NCBI GenBank assembly: GCA_963668435.2
Contig: CAXXSC010000001.1
Location: forward strand, 558,001 to 622,000
Direction: 5' to 3'
Length of the DNA: 64,000 nucleotides
From: G963668435 sp963668435
GTDB taxonomy: Bacteria > Latescibacterota > Latescibacteria > Latescibacterales > Latescibacteraceae
Shown: piece after piece, positions 16,390 to 25,115 of the stretch
How positions within the stretch are numbered: the first letter of the stretch is position 1
How the letters are laid out: each line of letters begins with the position of its first letter
The notes under the pieces: generated by a model
Database searches by the model: none
Told to the model about the DNA's origin: nothing
The model's input: only the letters and a program-made list of their open reading frames with translations
Made by a program: the position numbers and the translations under genes

Positions 16390-17406
16390 ATGCGATATTC
16401 ACAGGCTGAAAAAATGGAGGTAATCAGGCTGGTAGAGGAATCGGCGCTGTCGATAAGCCAGACCTTGCGAGAGCTTGCTATTAACCGTAGCACCTTTTAC
16501 GCATGGTATCGAAAATACGCGGAAGATGGCTATGATGGCCTTGCCGACAGGAAACCCCGTCCGAAAAAGTTCTGGAACAGGATACCTGCCCCGGTGAAAG
16601 ACCAGGTGGTAGCTATTGCCCTTGAGCTTCCCGATAAGTCGCCACGGGAGCTGGCATGGCATATTACTGACAGCTACGGTTATTACATCTCCGAGTCGAG
16701 TGTCTACCGGATACTCAAGTCCTATGATCTGATCACGAGTCCGGCGTACATCGTGATATCGGCTGCCGATACGTTCAAGCGTCCGACGAAAGAGGTGCAT
16801 GAGCTCTGGCAGACCGACTTCTCATACTTCAGGATAGTCGGCTGGGGATGGTACTATCTCTCCACCGTCATGGACGATTATTCACGGTATATCCTGGCAT
16901 GGAAGCTCACGACAACTATGGCTGCCCTTGATGTAATGGATACACTTGATATGGCGAGAGAAAAAGCCGGTATCGATAGTGTGAAAGTCCGGCACAGGCC
17001 CAGACTGCTCTCGGATAACGGGCCCTGTTATCTATCCCGTGATCTGAAGGAGTACCTTGAAGAAAGGGATATGTCCCATACTCGTGGCGCTCGCTATCAT
17101 CCTCAGACACAGGGCAAGATAGAGCGCTATCACCGCTCACTGAAGAATGTCGTCAACTTGCTGAATTATTACCTTCCTGGTGAACTGGAACAGGAAATCG
17201 GCGACTTCGTTGATCACTACAATAATCACCGCTATCACGAGTCACTTAATAACCTGACTCCTGCTGACGTGTACTTCGGAAGGAAACGGGATTGTCTCAA
17301 TCTGCGGGATAAAATAAAACGTGAAACGCTGAAACTCAGGAGGGATTATAACCTGGGGAAAGGAGGTATCAGAAAACACTTGCTGTATGAGAAAAGTACA
17401 CCTTAA
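16390..17406 (+). CDS. IS3-family transposase OrfB (copy 2), intact
   Basis: A 338-residue DDE transposase subunit. The N-terminal HTH region (ALSISQTLRELAINRSTFYA) precedes the retroviral-integrase-like core, with catalytic residues in ELWQTDFSYF, RPRLLSDNGP and GKIERYHRSLKN spaced as in the IS3 family. The family C-terminal DHYNNHRYHESLNNLTPADV is present. It begins 14 bases after the orfA stop in the -1 frame. It is complete and looks functional, and is probably recent given near-identity to copy 1. Confidence 0.94.
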   Translation: MRYSQAEKMEVIRLVEESALSISQTLRELAINRSTFYAWYRKYAEDGYDGLADRKPRPKKFWNRIPAPVKDQVVAIALELPDKSPRELAWHITDSYGYYISESSVYRILKSYDLITSPAYIVISAADTFKRPTKEVHELWQTDFSYFRIVGWGWYYLSTVMDDYSRYILAWKLTTTMAALDVMDTLDMAREKAGIDSVKVRHRPRLLSDNGPCYLSRDLKEYLEERDMSHTRGARYHPQTQGKIERYHRSLKNVVNLLNYYLPGELEQEIGDFVDHYNNHRYHESLNNLTPADVYFGRKRDCLNLRDKIKRETLKLRRDYNLGKGGIRKHLLYEKSTP

Positions 17407-17446
17407 TTTTTAACTACATGTGTCCAGAATGTTCTGACGACTTACA

Positions 17447-18335
17447 GCATCGGGATAATGGTGTCTACGTTGTAGGTGTGCCCGTTTGCTACATAGATAA
17501 TGAGTGGGCACCGCGTGGATATGTTACACCGAATCATCGAGGATGGCTTCTTGGTGATGTGTCAAATGTGATTCTGCAAAGTTATATTCCCTATACGCAA
17601 GGCATTGTTGACTGCCCATATATTCCCGAAATGAAAATCTGCCCAAGCACCGCGAATTCTCTTAATACTCTCTTCTGGATGTTTCAGGCCGAAGTTGCTA
17701 ATAAACTCAAAAACAGGAAAGCCAAGCATGTCGATAAATCGCTTGTTGTTATTGATACTATTCTCGAGCGGATTCAGGATGCGTATCGTACACAACGTGA
17801 TTATATGTTCGAACATGCCGCAACGGTGGCGATGATGATCGGGAAAGGTGGGCATTTTCATGTCACGAGCGATCATAAAGGCGTTCAAAGCGAGTCGAGC
17901 GGTGTGGCCATGGGCCCGATGATGACAAACGCATTCCGCTCGAAAATGCAGAAGGGTGATGTGCATCTTCTTGCGACAATTGAACCTGATTCAAAAGTAA
18001 TCGTCGACGAAGCAAAAAAAGCGCATGAGATGGGCCAGTTTGTTGTGTCAATTGCGCCGGAAAATTCAAATATGCTAAAAATGTATAGTGATGTGTTTAT
18101 TGACAACTATAGTCCCGAAGGCGGCGGATTACTTGATATCAAAGGATTTGATGAAAAAGTGGCAACGGTTGGCGGTATTCTGAATAACTGGCTGATGTGG
18201 ATTTTTACGGCACAGTTTATCAATGAGATGGTGGACCGTCAGTGGGTGCCGTATTTCTGGATGGGATTTTTCCGTGAAGGTGGCGGTGCATACAACCAGG
18301 CAATGCGACCGTTTTTCATCGAGCAAGGATTTTAA
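17447..18335 (+). pseudogene. SIS-like protein, 5' end deleted by IS
   Basis: About 296 residues remain of a cytoplasmic protein that looks like the sugar-isomerase (SIS) type: an N-terminal YVVGVPV strand, central TVAMMIGKGGHFHVTSDHKG, and a domain with SKVIVDEAKKAHEMGQFVVS and IAPENSN followed by YSDVFIDNYSPEGGG. The assignment is tentative. The only upstream ATG (17418) lies inside the IS terminal repeat and would add ten IS-derived residues, so the true start has been lost. It ends 9 bases before the DUF362 gene, with which it was presumably co-transcribed. It could still be translated as a hybrid. Confidence 0.6.
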
Positions 18336-18344
18336 GGGAGTTTT

Positions 18345-19658
18345 ATGAGAAGACGAAATTTTTTAAAAATCTCGAGTGCATTAGGAGCAGCCAATATTAT
18401 GACAACGGGCTGCTCTCATTTTAAGAGAGCAGGACAGAATGGATTTGACCTTCATCCTGTAATAAAAAAAAATCCGAAAGCGGTTTTTGTAAAAAGGACA
18501 ACAGTCAAGTCAAAGGATGATACTGCTGGATTCCAGCAGGCTGGCCTTGATATATCACGAGAATTGATAGTTGAAAGTAAAGGTTTATCGAAGGATACAA
18601 CAGTCCTGATTAAACCTAACTGGACCAATCTTGGATTTATGAAAGATCGCGATAAAGATTTCGATATCCTTGGCGTTCATACTGATTTTGATTTCCTCGA
18701 TGGATTTATGCGCGGACTGAAATCGAAAGGAATTCATAAACAGTATTTAAGGGATTGTGCTATCCCTTCAACATGGGAAACGCTAGGTTATTCTGAATTT
18801 GCAAAAACAAATGGATATGACCTGAAAGATTTATCATCAAAGCCTGTTTGGGAGCTTGCTGATTACGATGTTAATTATGTACAAATCGAAAATGGAAGAG
18901 TATTTAAAAATGTTGGTTTGATGGCACCAGCAGGTGATCCAGATGTGTTTCTGATAAACATTGCGAAGTTCAAATCACATGGTATGGGTATTACTGGTGC
19001 AGTAAAAAACTTGCAAGGGCTTTGTGCTCATTCCTACCATTCTTTCTGTATGTCGTATGATCGAATTCGAAAAAACTATGATAAAAGATATCTATCAAGT
19101 TTCTATGACAAATTTGAAGAAACCATTGAGAATCAATATCAGAAACATGTTGATCAAGGCATTTCCAGATGGGACCGGCCAGGTTCTGATGGCGGTATTT
19201 GGATGGAAACTTGGGTACAGAGAATGCTTGATGCTTATAGTGTGATCAAGCCTAATCTGAATATTATTGAGGGTATTTATGGTCATGAAGGTGATGGATT
19301 AGGACGTGGACCTCAGGGGCGGGGACAAGATCGTATGAGTAATTTTGTATTATTCGGACTTGATCCCATTCGATTGGATATCATTGCTCATTGGCTGGCA
19401 GGTCATGAGCCTGGTAATTTTGGTCTTTTCCATATTGCCATTGAACGAGGATTTTCGGATGTACTTGATCCTCACGATATACCTCTCTATCAATGGAGTG
19501 AAAGTGGTGTTGAGAGAATTCAACTGGACGATTTAAGTCGTACTCCTCTTTTAACATATTATTTAGCTCGTGATTACGGAAGAGGTAGAGAACCAAAATA
19601 TCATATGGTTGATGAGGAATGCAATTATTCAGAGTGGAGAAAATATTATAAAATATAA
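18345..19658 (+). CDS. Tat-exported DUF362-domain protein
   Basis: A 437-residue protein with a twin-arginine signal (MRRRNFLKISSALGAA) and a lipobox-like TTGC near residue 23, so it is probably an exported lipoprotein. The DUF362 core is clear: TVLIKPNWTNLG near residue 85, VFLINIAKFKSHGMGITGAV then KNLQG near residue 205, and the C-terminal GRGPQGRGQDRMSNFVLFGLDP. DUF362 proteins are of unsettled function. Some are fused to ferredoxins or sit with reductases. The gene is markedly AT-rich (many AAA, ATT, AAT codons) against its chromosomal neighbours, which supports import with the element. It is the last gene before the right end and follows the SIS-like gene by 9 bases. Confidence 0.82.
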   Translation: MRRRNFLKISSALGAANIMTTGCSHFKRAGQNGFDLHPVIKKNPKAVFVKRTTVKSKDDTAGFQQAGLDISRELIVESKGLSKDTTVLIKPNWTNLGFMKDRDKDFDILGVHTDFDFLDGFMRGLKSKGIHKQYLRDCAIPSTWETLGYSEFAKTNGYDLKDLSSKPVWELADYDVNYVQIENGRVFKNVGLMAPAGDPDVFLINIAKFKSHGMGITGAVKNLQGLCAHSYHSFCMSYDRIRKNYDKRYLSSFYDKFEETIENQYQKHVDQGISRWDRPGSDGGIWMETWVQRMLDAYSVIKPNLNIIEGIYGHEGDGLGRGPQGRGQDRMSNFVLFGLDPIRLDIIAHWLAGHEPGNFGLFHIAIERGFSDVLDPHDIPLYQWSESGVERIQLDDLSRTPLLTYYLARDYGRGREPKYHMVDEECNYSEWRKYYKI

Positions 19659-19660
19659 TG

Positions 19661-19679
19661 TGTGTCAGTTTTGTGTCAG
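19661..19679. promoter_or_regulatory. Putative integrase arm-type sites, right end
   Basis: TGTGTCAGTTTTGTGTCAG is an exact copy of 12956-12974 near the left end. It lies two bases after the DUF362 stop and 117 bases inside attR. Matching short repeats inside both ends suggest accessory integrase or excisionase binding. Confidence 0.6.
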
Positions 19680-19796
19680 AAACCTTGTGGAATACATGAA
19701 AAGATGTTAAATATGTCAATTTATAATATGCGGAGACCATGGTATTAATGTTGTTATTTCAATGACTTAACCTAAATATATGCTCTTGCATCTTTA

Positions 19797-19844
19797 TGCT
19801 TCGGGAGCAGGAGGCCGGTGGTTCAAATCCACTCACCCCGACCA
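19797..19844 (+). repeat. attR: 48-bp direct repeat of tRNA-Pro 3' end
   Basis: Exact duplicate of 12850-12897. It contains no D-arm or 5' acceptor strand, so it is not a tRNA gene. Marks the right boundary of the integrated element. Confidence 0.95.
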
Positions 19845-19849
19845 TTTTA

Positions 19850-19874
19850 AGCCCTTGATGATCAAGGGCTTTTT
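19850..19874 (+). terminator. Terminator just outside attR
   Basis: AGCCCTTGAT (19850-19859) pairs with ATCAAGGGCT (19861-19870), then T5. It follows attR by five bases. In the uninterrupted chromosome it would directly follow tRNA-Pro(CGG), so it is probably the displaced terminator of the surE-pcm-tRNA unit. Confidence 0.85.
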
Positions 19875-20118
19875 CGTGTCTGGATGTTTTTGCGGCCACG
19901 AAAGGGATATGGTCAACGGGCTTGTCTGTGGATATTTGTGTCAGCTTGCGGCTGTTTCTCGGCATGTTTCAAGCTTCGCTGTTAGTGAGTGCACCATTCC
20001 CGTGTCCAGTGCATTTTAAGCGGAATTTGACGGAATTATTCCTGCGTTTAATAATAAATCGCCAGAGCATTTTTTCTTTTTTGGCGATAGATGTCAAATC
20101 CCGCATGTACACAATCAC
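19875..20118. other. Non-coding stretch after the element
   Basis: Together with 19680-19796 this is the 460-base gap between the DUF362 gene and the HEXXH lipoprotein gene. Apart from attR and the terminator I see no credible frame, RNA or clear promoter. Confidence 0.5.
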
Positions 20119-22239
20119 TCATTTTATTGCTCTGATACTGAACCCGGTGCCATACCAGCTATCACCCCATTCTTCATAGATAACCTCACCATCTGTATTG
20201 GTCACCGGGAACCAGAAACCAAACATGGTTGATATATACACATGGGCATTTTCATCATTAAGTGTAAATGTACAGGCTATCGTATTGGTTGTGCTTTCGT
20301 CTGTCAGCGCGACATTGCTGTGATTCGTTTGGAATTTATCATAAAAATCCCTATAGAGGTACGGCTCGTTGAATTGGAAGTTAAACTTTCCTGATTCGCT
20401 TGTTGACGCTATCGTTCTGACGCTGAATGTGGCGGTTATCTGTGCGGAGACCTGAGTGCCGACAGGTGCCAGTATTTGATTGTTGTTTTCTCCCTCAATA
20501 AGTCCTATGCCTGTCGCAGTAAAGGTAACTGTCGGTGTGACCTCGGCAATCTTCTCAAAACCAAATTCAATTAATTTCGCCCAGTTTGATGTTACGGACT
20601 TGGTAATCGTCACAGGCTTTGACGTATCTATGGTAAACGTCCCCATACTGAGAGTCTCGTTCGTGGGTTTGGACCAGTCGGCTGTAAAAGCGACATCGGT
20701 GGAGTCCGCCCAGTCGTTCCAGTATATCCTGAGATTGTTAGTGCCGGGATATATGCGGGGGAGTGTGAACTCCCCGCTTGCCAAGGTAGGGGTGCTGTAA
20801 CTGGCCCGGTATTCATTTTCTCCGTCCTGGCAGATCGAGCTGACAATGGCACCTTTCACCGGGTTGCCCTGGGTGTCTTTGACTGTTCCCATGCCGTTAT
20901 ACGACCAGCCGAGAGGTTCAAGCATTGCAGGCAGCTTGTACCTGTCGGCAGTACGTGTGTCGAGATACTCTTGGATCGCTGTTCTCAGTTCATTGATGTC
21001 TCGGGCGCCGGAACCGGTCAGCGCAAGCACGTCTTCAACCGGTGCTCCAACAACGGGAGCGGAAACACGTGGTGATGCTTTCCAGTGACTTTTAACAATT
21101 GAGTCGGTTCTCAGTAGAGCGCCGAACATATACATGCCGAAACCTTCGTGACTCGGAAAATCACGCTCATCGGGCGATTTGCCTTCGAAAACATAGCTCA
21201 TCATCGGGTCGGTAATAACTTTTCCCTCGACATCGCCGTTTATCAGCGCATCCGATAGGAATGCATACTCCTCTGTAATGTACATGCGCGGTGCTTTGTA
21301 ATCGCCCCAGTCATGTGCAAGTATGCCGCCATACCAGTTTGTAGGCATCCGGTTGAGAATTTCCTCATAGCGGGCTGTTCCGACAAGGAGGTGATTCATG
21401 TAATGACCGACCTCGTGGGCTACCGTGTGGATTGTGGCGGCCTTTTCCGTGCTTTCGCTTATGCATAATTCGATAATCGCGTTTGCCCCGAATGTGCTTC
21501 CATTATGGTTGTAAGCGCTTCCGGAACTGGTGAAGGTCACATCATATTTCATATCCCCTTCAACCTGAGTCTGTACATTCGATGACAGATCGTCAGGCAA
21601 ATTGTCAATCCACCAGGTCACGCATTGAGCCACAGATGCCCGTAATGCGGCCGTCCGTTGGGCGGTATCCGAACCCGGGGAAAAACTGGCAATAGCAAGC
21701 ACAATGCTTTCTTTGGCGTTTGCGGACGTTATTTTAGCCGTTTTGCTATAGTCCATGGCCGGAGAGAGCTGGAAAACGACCGAATTATCACGTTCACCGG
21801 ACGATGGTATTCCCCACCATGAGTAATCGCCGTCGAAATCATCGACCATTACACCGGTACGGCGCGTGTATACCATCACCATGTCCTCGCCGCCCTCTGT
21901 TTTGGGCACAAGAATTTCGACATCTTCATCACCGCTGTATGATACAGCCACTTTGGTCGCTTTGATGCCGACCTCCGGTGAGGATGTCACCGGCGCCACT
22001 GACAGTGTGCCATTGCCACCGTCAGGGAAAGAGAATGTCAGACCGCTCTCCGTATCTTGAACGTCATGCGGAGTACTGGAGTTGACCTCATATGTTTTCG
22101 CGGTGCCTGTCTCAATTCCAGTATCGCTGTCATCACTTTTATCGGAAGTCGGTGAATCGTCGGAACAGCTCCAGATAACAGCGGTAATCAGTAACATCAC
22201 TGACAGGAGAAATGACATTTTTTTCATGTACTTTTGCAT
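20119..22239 (-). CDS. Lipoprotein with HEXXH zinc-metalloprotease motif
   Basis: A 706-residue exported lipoprotein: hydrophobic signal, lipobox VIWSC with Cys at about 25, then a Ser/Asp-rich linker. The motif HTVAHEVGHYMNH puts HEXXH at His275-His279, the zinc site of gluzincin or metzincin-type peptidases. A possible third-ligand region lies downstream (TEEYAFLSDAL). Near residue 460 there is a carboxypeptidase-regulatory-like beta domain (GMGTVKDTQGNPVKGAIVSS, ending GEFTLPRIYPGTNNLRIYW). The C-terminal quarter is beta-rich. I cannot assign a known peptidase family. The active site being conserved suggests a real cell-surface protease, but substrate is unknown. Monocistronic. Confidence 0.65.
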   Translation of the reverse strand: MQKYMKKMSFLLSVMLLITAVIWSCSDDSPTSDKSDDSDTGIETGTAKTYEVNSSTPHDVQDTESGLTFSFPDGGNGTLSVAPVTSSPEVGIKATKVAVSYSGDEDVEILVPKTEGGEDMVMVYTRRTGVMVDDFDGDYSWWGIPSSGERDNSVVFQLSPAMDYSKTAKITSANAKESIVLAIASFSPGSDTAQRTAALRASVAQCVTWWIDNLPDDLSSNVQTQVEGDMKYDVTFTSSGSAYNHNGSTFGANAIIELCISESTEKAATIHTVAHEVGHYMNHLLVGTARYEEILNRMPTNWYGGILAHDWGDYKAPRMYITEEYAFLSDALINGDVEGKVITDPMMSYVFEGKSPDERDFPSHEGFGMYMFGALLRTDSIVKSHWKASPRVSAPVVGAPVEDVLALTGSGARDINELRTAIQEYLDTRTADRYKLPAMLEPLGWSYNGMGTVKDTQGNPVKGAIVSSICQDGENEYRASYSTPTLASGEFTLPRIYPGTNNLRIYWNDWADSTDVAFTADWSKPTNETLSMGTFTIDTSKPVTITKSVTSNWAKLIEFGFEKIAEVTPTVTFTATGIGLIEGENNNQILAPVGTQVSAQITATFSVRTIASTSESGKFNFQFNEPYLYRDFYDKFQTNHSNVALTDESTTNTIACTFTLNDENAHVYISTMFGFWFPVTNTDGEVIYEEWGDSWYGTGFSIRAIK

Positions 22240-22593
22240 GATTGCATCTCCCGGAAATAGTGTGACTGGAATTGATGATCGGAATACTGCAATATTGCAA
22301 ACAGGCGGTAGTCTGTCAATAGGATATTCATAGAGAAAAATAACAGGCGGGAATGGAATTGTAAGTCATCTAAAGCTCTTTAAATAAACTATTTATCTTA
22401 TGATGTTATGATTGAGAAAAGCGCCATAATTAGGAGCGAAACTTTGTGCGCCCAGCTGGGCGGGCAGGCTTTTGCATAATTCTATGAAAAATAAGGACAC
22501 CCGATAAGAGTGCCCTTATTTGTATCAGAATGTAATGCAAATTATTGCTACTGGAATCCGTGTTTTGTCAAGATGGATAGGGAGTGCAGACCG
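22240..22593. other. 354-base intergenic region
   Basis: Holds the upstream region of the lipoprotein gene and the terminator at 22489-22521. I see no open frame with coding character and no other recognisable element. Confidence 0.5.
22489..22521 (-). terminator. Terminator of the redoxin gene (minus strand)
   Basis: AAATAAGGACAC pairs with GTGCCCTTATTT with one mismatch around a nine-base loop. On the minus strand it is followed by TTTTTC. It lies about 70 bases after the redoxin stop. Confidence 0.65.
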
Positions 22594-23175
22594 TCATACC
22601 AGATCGCAGGCATCACCCGGCATCCAGTGCGCATCCATTCCGTCCCATTTGACATTGCAGCCGATGGGATTGGTCAGGGGGATACTCACGGATTTTCCGG
22701 ATAAATGCTCCTCGAGCGCATTCTCAATATCATTGACTGTTATTGCGCCCGCCTCACGGGGGGTGTCGACGCCACGGCCGGTGTAGATGAGTTTGCGGTC
22801 CTCATCGAAAATGAAAAAATGGGGTGTGCGTAACGCGCCATATGCCCGTGCGATATCCTGCGATTCATCGTGCAGATAGACCCAGGGGAAGTTCTGTTCC
22901 TTCATCCTTACAACCATGTGCTCAAAATCATCATCGGCATGGGTGTTTTTGCTGTTCGAGTTGATTCCGACAAATTTCACACCCTGAGAGGCAAATTTGT
23001 CAGCTGTCCGGCGGGTGACCTCATCTGAGCCGACAACATACGGGCAATGATTGCAGGTGAAAAACACGACGAGGACTTTGGCATCCTTGAAATCGGATAA
23101 CTGATATGTCGCACCATCCGTTGCAGGTAATGAAAAATCGGGGGCACTGTCGTTCAATTGTAAAGTAAATGGCAT
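22594..23175 (-). CDS. Thioredoxin-fold redoxin (AhpC/TSA-like, CxxC)
   Basis: A 193-residue cytoplasmic protein of the peroxiredoxin-like/redoxin family. The fold signature is APDFSLPATDGATYQLSDFK, followed by LVVFFTCNHCPYV with Cys41 and Cys44 forming the redox CxxC, then cis-Pro in RTPHFFIFDEDRKLIYTG. Related proteins reduce thiols or peroxides, and the partner is not known. I chose the ATG at 23175, which has AGGAG six bases upstream. An in-frame TTG at 23181 abuts the AGGAG. It stands alone with its own terminator. Confidence 0.85.
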   Translation of the reverse strand: MPFTLQLNDSAPDFSLPATDGATYQLSDFKDAKVLVVFFTCNHCPYVVGSDEVTRRTADKFASQGVKFVGINSNSKNTHADDDFEHMVVRMKEQNFPWVYLHDESQDIARAYGALRTPHFFIFDEDRKLIYTGRGVDTPREAGAITVNDIENALEEHLSGKSVSIPLTNPIGCNVKWDGMDAHWMPGDACDLV

Positions 23176-23346
23176 TTTCAACTCCTGTTGATAATGAGAA
23201 AGGTAAGCTGTTTGTCCCTAATACAATATATCACTTTGCCAGCTGACAACGCAAATTGTTCGCCGAAAGGTCGAATGTCCGCTGTATGACCGGCTGTCAA
23301 TCTGTCACTGCCTGTTCTTAAGATTGCAGGATTTCAGTGAGGAATG

Positions 23347-24837
23347 CTATCGCCGGACAACACGGAAACCCAGATTGTGGTAGCTGAAATCGGGATTGAC
23401 ATAGAAGCGACAAGCCGACCGACAGAAGTACTCAGGAGAGCTCCATCTGCCGCCCCGATAAACGCGATAAGAAGCTTTTTGCGCACCAGATGGATCAATT
23501 AGACTATCGCTCGAATAAGTGCCATACCAGTCATTACACCATTCCTGGACATTGCCGCTCATGTCACAGAGACCATAGTTATTGGCGGGGTAACTATCGA
23601 CATCAGTTGGATGACCAATTTTTTTCTTATAATTTACGGTGTCTGTGCTTATTGTTCCATTTGCAGTTCCGTATGTGTACTGATTGCCGCCCCGGCAGGC
23701 ATATTCCCACTCAGCTTCCCGTGCAAGATCAAGGCCGTAATACTCTGCTAACGCTTTTGATCCATACCATGTCACCCATGTTGCCGGCCAGTTCTCAAAC
23801 CCGGATTTCACACTGAATGAGCCGCTGCTGTAGACTATTATGCATTCATTGCCGGGGTACGAATTGGAAGAGTCTGAAACATAACAATACCGTTGGTTGC
23901 ACCAGTCGCCCATTTTGCCAGTTACCGATGAGCCTGATACTGTGATATAACCAGTGGCTAACGCCTCGTTCAGAAATTTGGCGTACTGGGCATTGGTCAC
24001 CTCATAAATGCTCATCTCAAACGTAGAGACTGTCACTGTGTGGACCGGCTTTTCGTCACTTTCTCCATCATTTCTGACATCTCCCATCTGGAATGTGCCT
24101 CCGGGTATTGTGGCAAAGGTAAATCCCTTATAAAAGGTCATGCCAATAACGACAAAATCCATTGTCTGGCTGTCAGAAACCATTACACCTCTTTTCTTGA
24201 AAGGAACAATTGACTCATGTTCGATTTTCACGTTATATGTCGTACCTGACGCTTTCTTGAATGCAACTTGCCCGTCAGAATTGGATGTACCGTGTGAACC
24301 GGAAACAGAAGAAATACCCTCCCCACCGTCAATCAACAGCATTTTCCTTGTCTCGTGACGGTTATCGAAAGTGAGCTTATAGAGGTACAGACCGGCACTG
24401 ACATTGTTTCCGTTGTCATCGAGCCCGTGCCAGTTCACTGTATGTGCTCCCGGCGAACAGTAGTCATCAAGCAATGTTGCGACCCTCTGGCCCATGACAT
24501 TGTAAACGGTCAGACGTACCTGTCCGGCTGTGTCCAGTGTAAATGGTATTGTTGTGGATGGATTAAACGGATTGGGAAAATTCTGCCGCAACGCAAACGG
24601 TGCAGGTGTTTCCTTCTGCACGCTGACAGTTGGCAATGTAATCTGATAGTGGCCTGTCCCGTCAGTGATGCCTGAGAACGTGTTATATTGATCGTACTTG
24701 TCTATGAAAGTCACCAGCGCGCCGAAAACCGGATCGCCGGCGGAATTGGTCACAGTGCCTTGAATCGCCTGTGCCGTGAGAGATGTTGAGCTGAGTACTG
24801 CCGTTAATGCGAGAACCAGTATGTGGCGGAAAAGCAT
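23347..24837 (-). CDS. Secreted SUMF1-family protein with internal FlgD-like domain
   Basis: A 496-residue exported protein. Order: signal peptide (1-24), a small carboxypeptidase-regulatory-like repeat (IQGTVTNSAGDPVFGALVTF), a FlgD-like/T9SS-type Ig segment at about residues 80-170 (LRQNFPNPFNPSTTIPFTLD, then GLYLYKLTF), a beta linker, and from about 245 a formylglycine-generating-enzyme-type (SUMF1) C-lectin-like domain: IPGGTFQMGDV, VTNAQYAKFLN, AREAEWEYACRGG, GLCDMSGNVQEWCNDWY, YRGGRWS and the terminal NLGFRVVRR. The FlgD-like segment is usually at the C-terminus, where it guides secretion. Here it is internal. A second SUMF1 protein lies at 49353. The role is unknown; in this family sulfatase maturation is only one of several. 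Confidence 0.82.
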   Translation of the reverse strand: MLFRHILVLALTAVLSSTSLTAQAIQGTVTNSAGDPVFGALVTFIDKYDQYNTFSGITDGTGHYQITLPTVSVQKETPAPFALRQNFPNPFNPSTTIPFTLDTAGQVRLTVYNVMGQRVATLLDDYCSPGAHTVNWHGLDDNGNNVSAGLYLYKLTFDNRHETRKMLLIDGGEGISSVSGSHGTSNSDGQVAFKKASGTTYNVKIEHESIVPFKKRGVMVSDSQTMDFVVIGMTFYKGFTFATIPGGTFQMGDVRNDGESDEKPVHTVTVSTFEMSIYEVTNAQYAKFLNEALATGYITVSGSSVTGKMGDWCNQRYCYVSDSSNSYPGNECIIVYSSGSFSVKSGFENWPATWVTWYGSKALAEYYGLDLAREAEWEYACRGGNQYTYGTANGTISTDTVNYKKKIGHPTDVDSYPANNYGLCDMSGNVQEWCNDWYGTYSSDSLIDPSGAQKASYRVYRGGRWSSPEYFCRSACRFYVNPDFSYHNLGFRVVRR

Positions 24838-25115
24838 TTCTTGCGCCTTTGCAGTGCGTTTAGCCTGTTATATTTACCTAAATATTGTGAACGCATGCCC
24901 GCTTGTCAAGATCAGTCTGACAGGTTTCGGTAAAATGTGAAATGGGATTCCGGGGAGATATTTGGGGCGCAGCTGAAGACGGGAAGACCGCCCGGAGAGA
25001 ATAGGGAGATCAGCGACACACCAGTGCAAACGGGCTGTGCCAACGCATGGATGACTATGTCGGCCTGCTCCGGTAGAAACAGTACCTGAGCTTTATTCTC
25101 AGTCGGCGGTGATTG

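Larger units (their letters stand above)
15838..17446 (+). mobile_element. IS3-family element, copy 2, complete (1609 bp)
   Basis: Left end TGTATCCCGTCAGAACA..TGGACA at 15838 and right end whose complement reads TGTAAGTCGTCAGAACA..TGGACA ending at 17446, giving imperfect terminal inverted repeats with TGTA/TACA tips. It contains a roughly 190-base leader, orfA, the A7 slippage run and full orfB. Left flank is the broken copy 1 and right flank is inside the SIS-like gene, with no target duplication, as expected after an adjacent deletion. Confidence 0.92.
12850..19844. mobile_element. Integrative element in tRNA-Pro(CGG), about 6.95 kb
   Basis: Bounded by a perfect 48-bp direct repeat (12850-12897 and 19797-19844) matching the tRNA 3' part from the anticodon loop to CCA. 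Just inside attL, reading towards it, are a tyrosine integrase and a small HTH protein of the excisionase kind. Short TGTGTCAG repeats lie inside both ends. Cargo is an IS3-family pair, a truncated SIS-like gene and a DUF362 gene. The interior is visibly more AT-rich than the flanking housekeeping genes, especially in integrase, xis and the DUF362 gene. IS insertion and adjacent deletion have removed part of the original cargo, so what remains is a decayed or reduced element. Confidence 0.9.

Noticed and set aside
19797..19844. Second tRNA-Pro gene
   Set aside because: Only the 3' 48 bases are present; there is no 5' acceptor strand or D-arm, so it is attR.
19759..19965. 68-codon minus-strand frame with a GVSGFEPPASCS segment across attR
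   Set aside because: This phrase is the well-known false translation of the antisense of tRNA 3' ends; it reads through the attR repeat.
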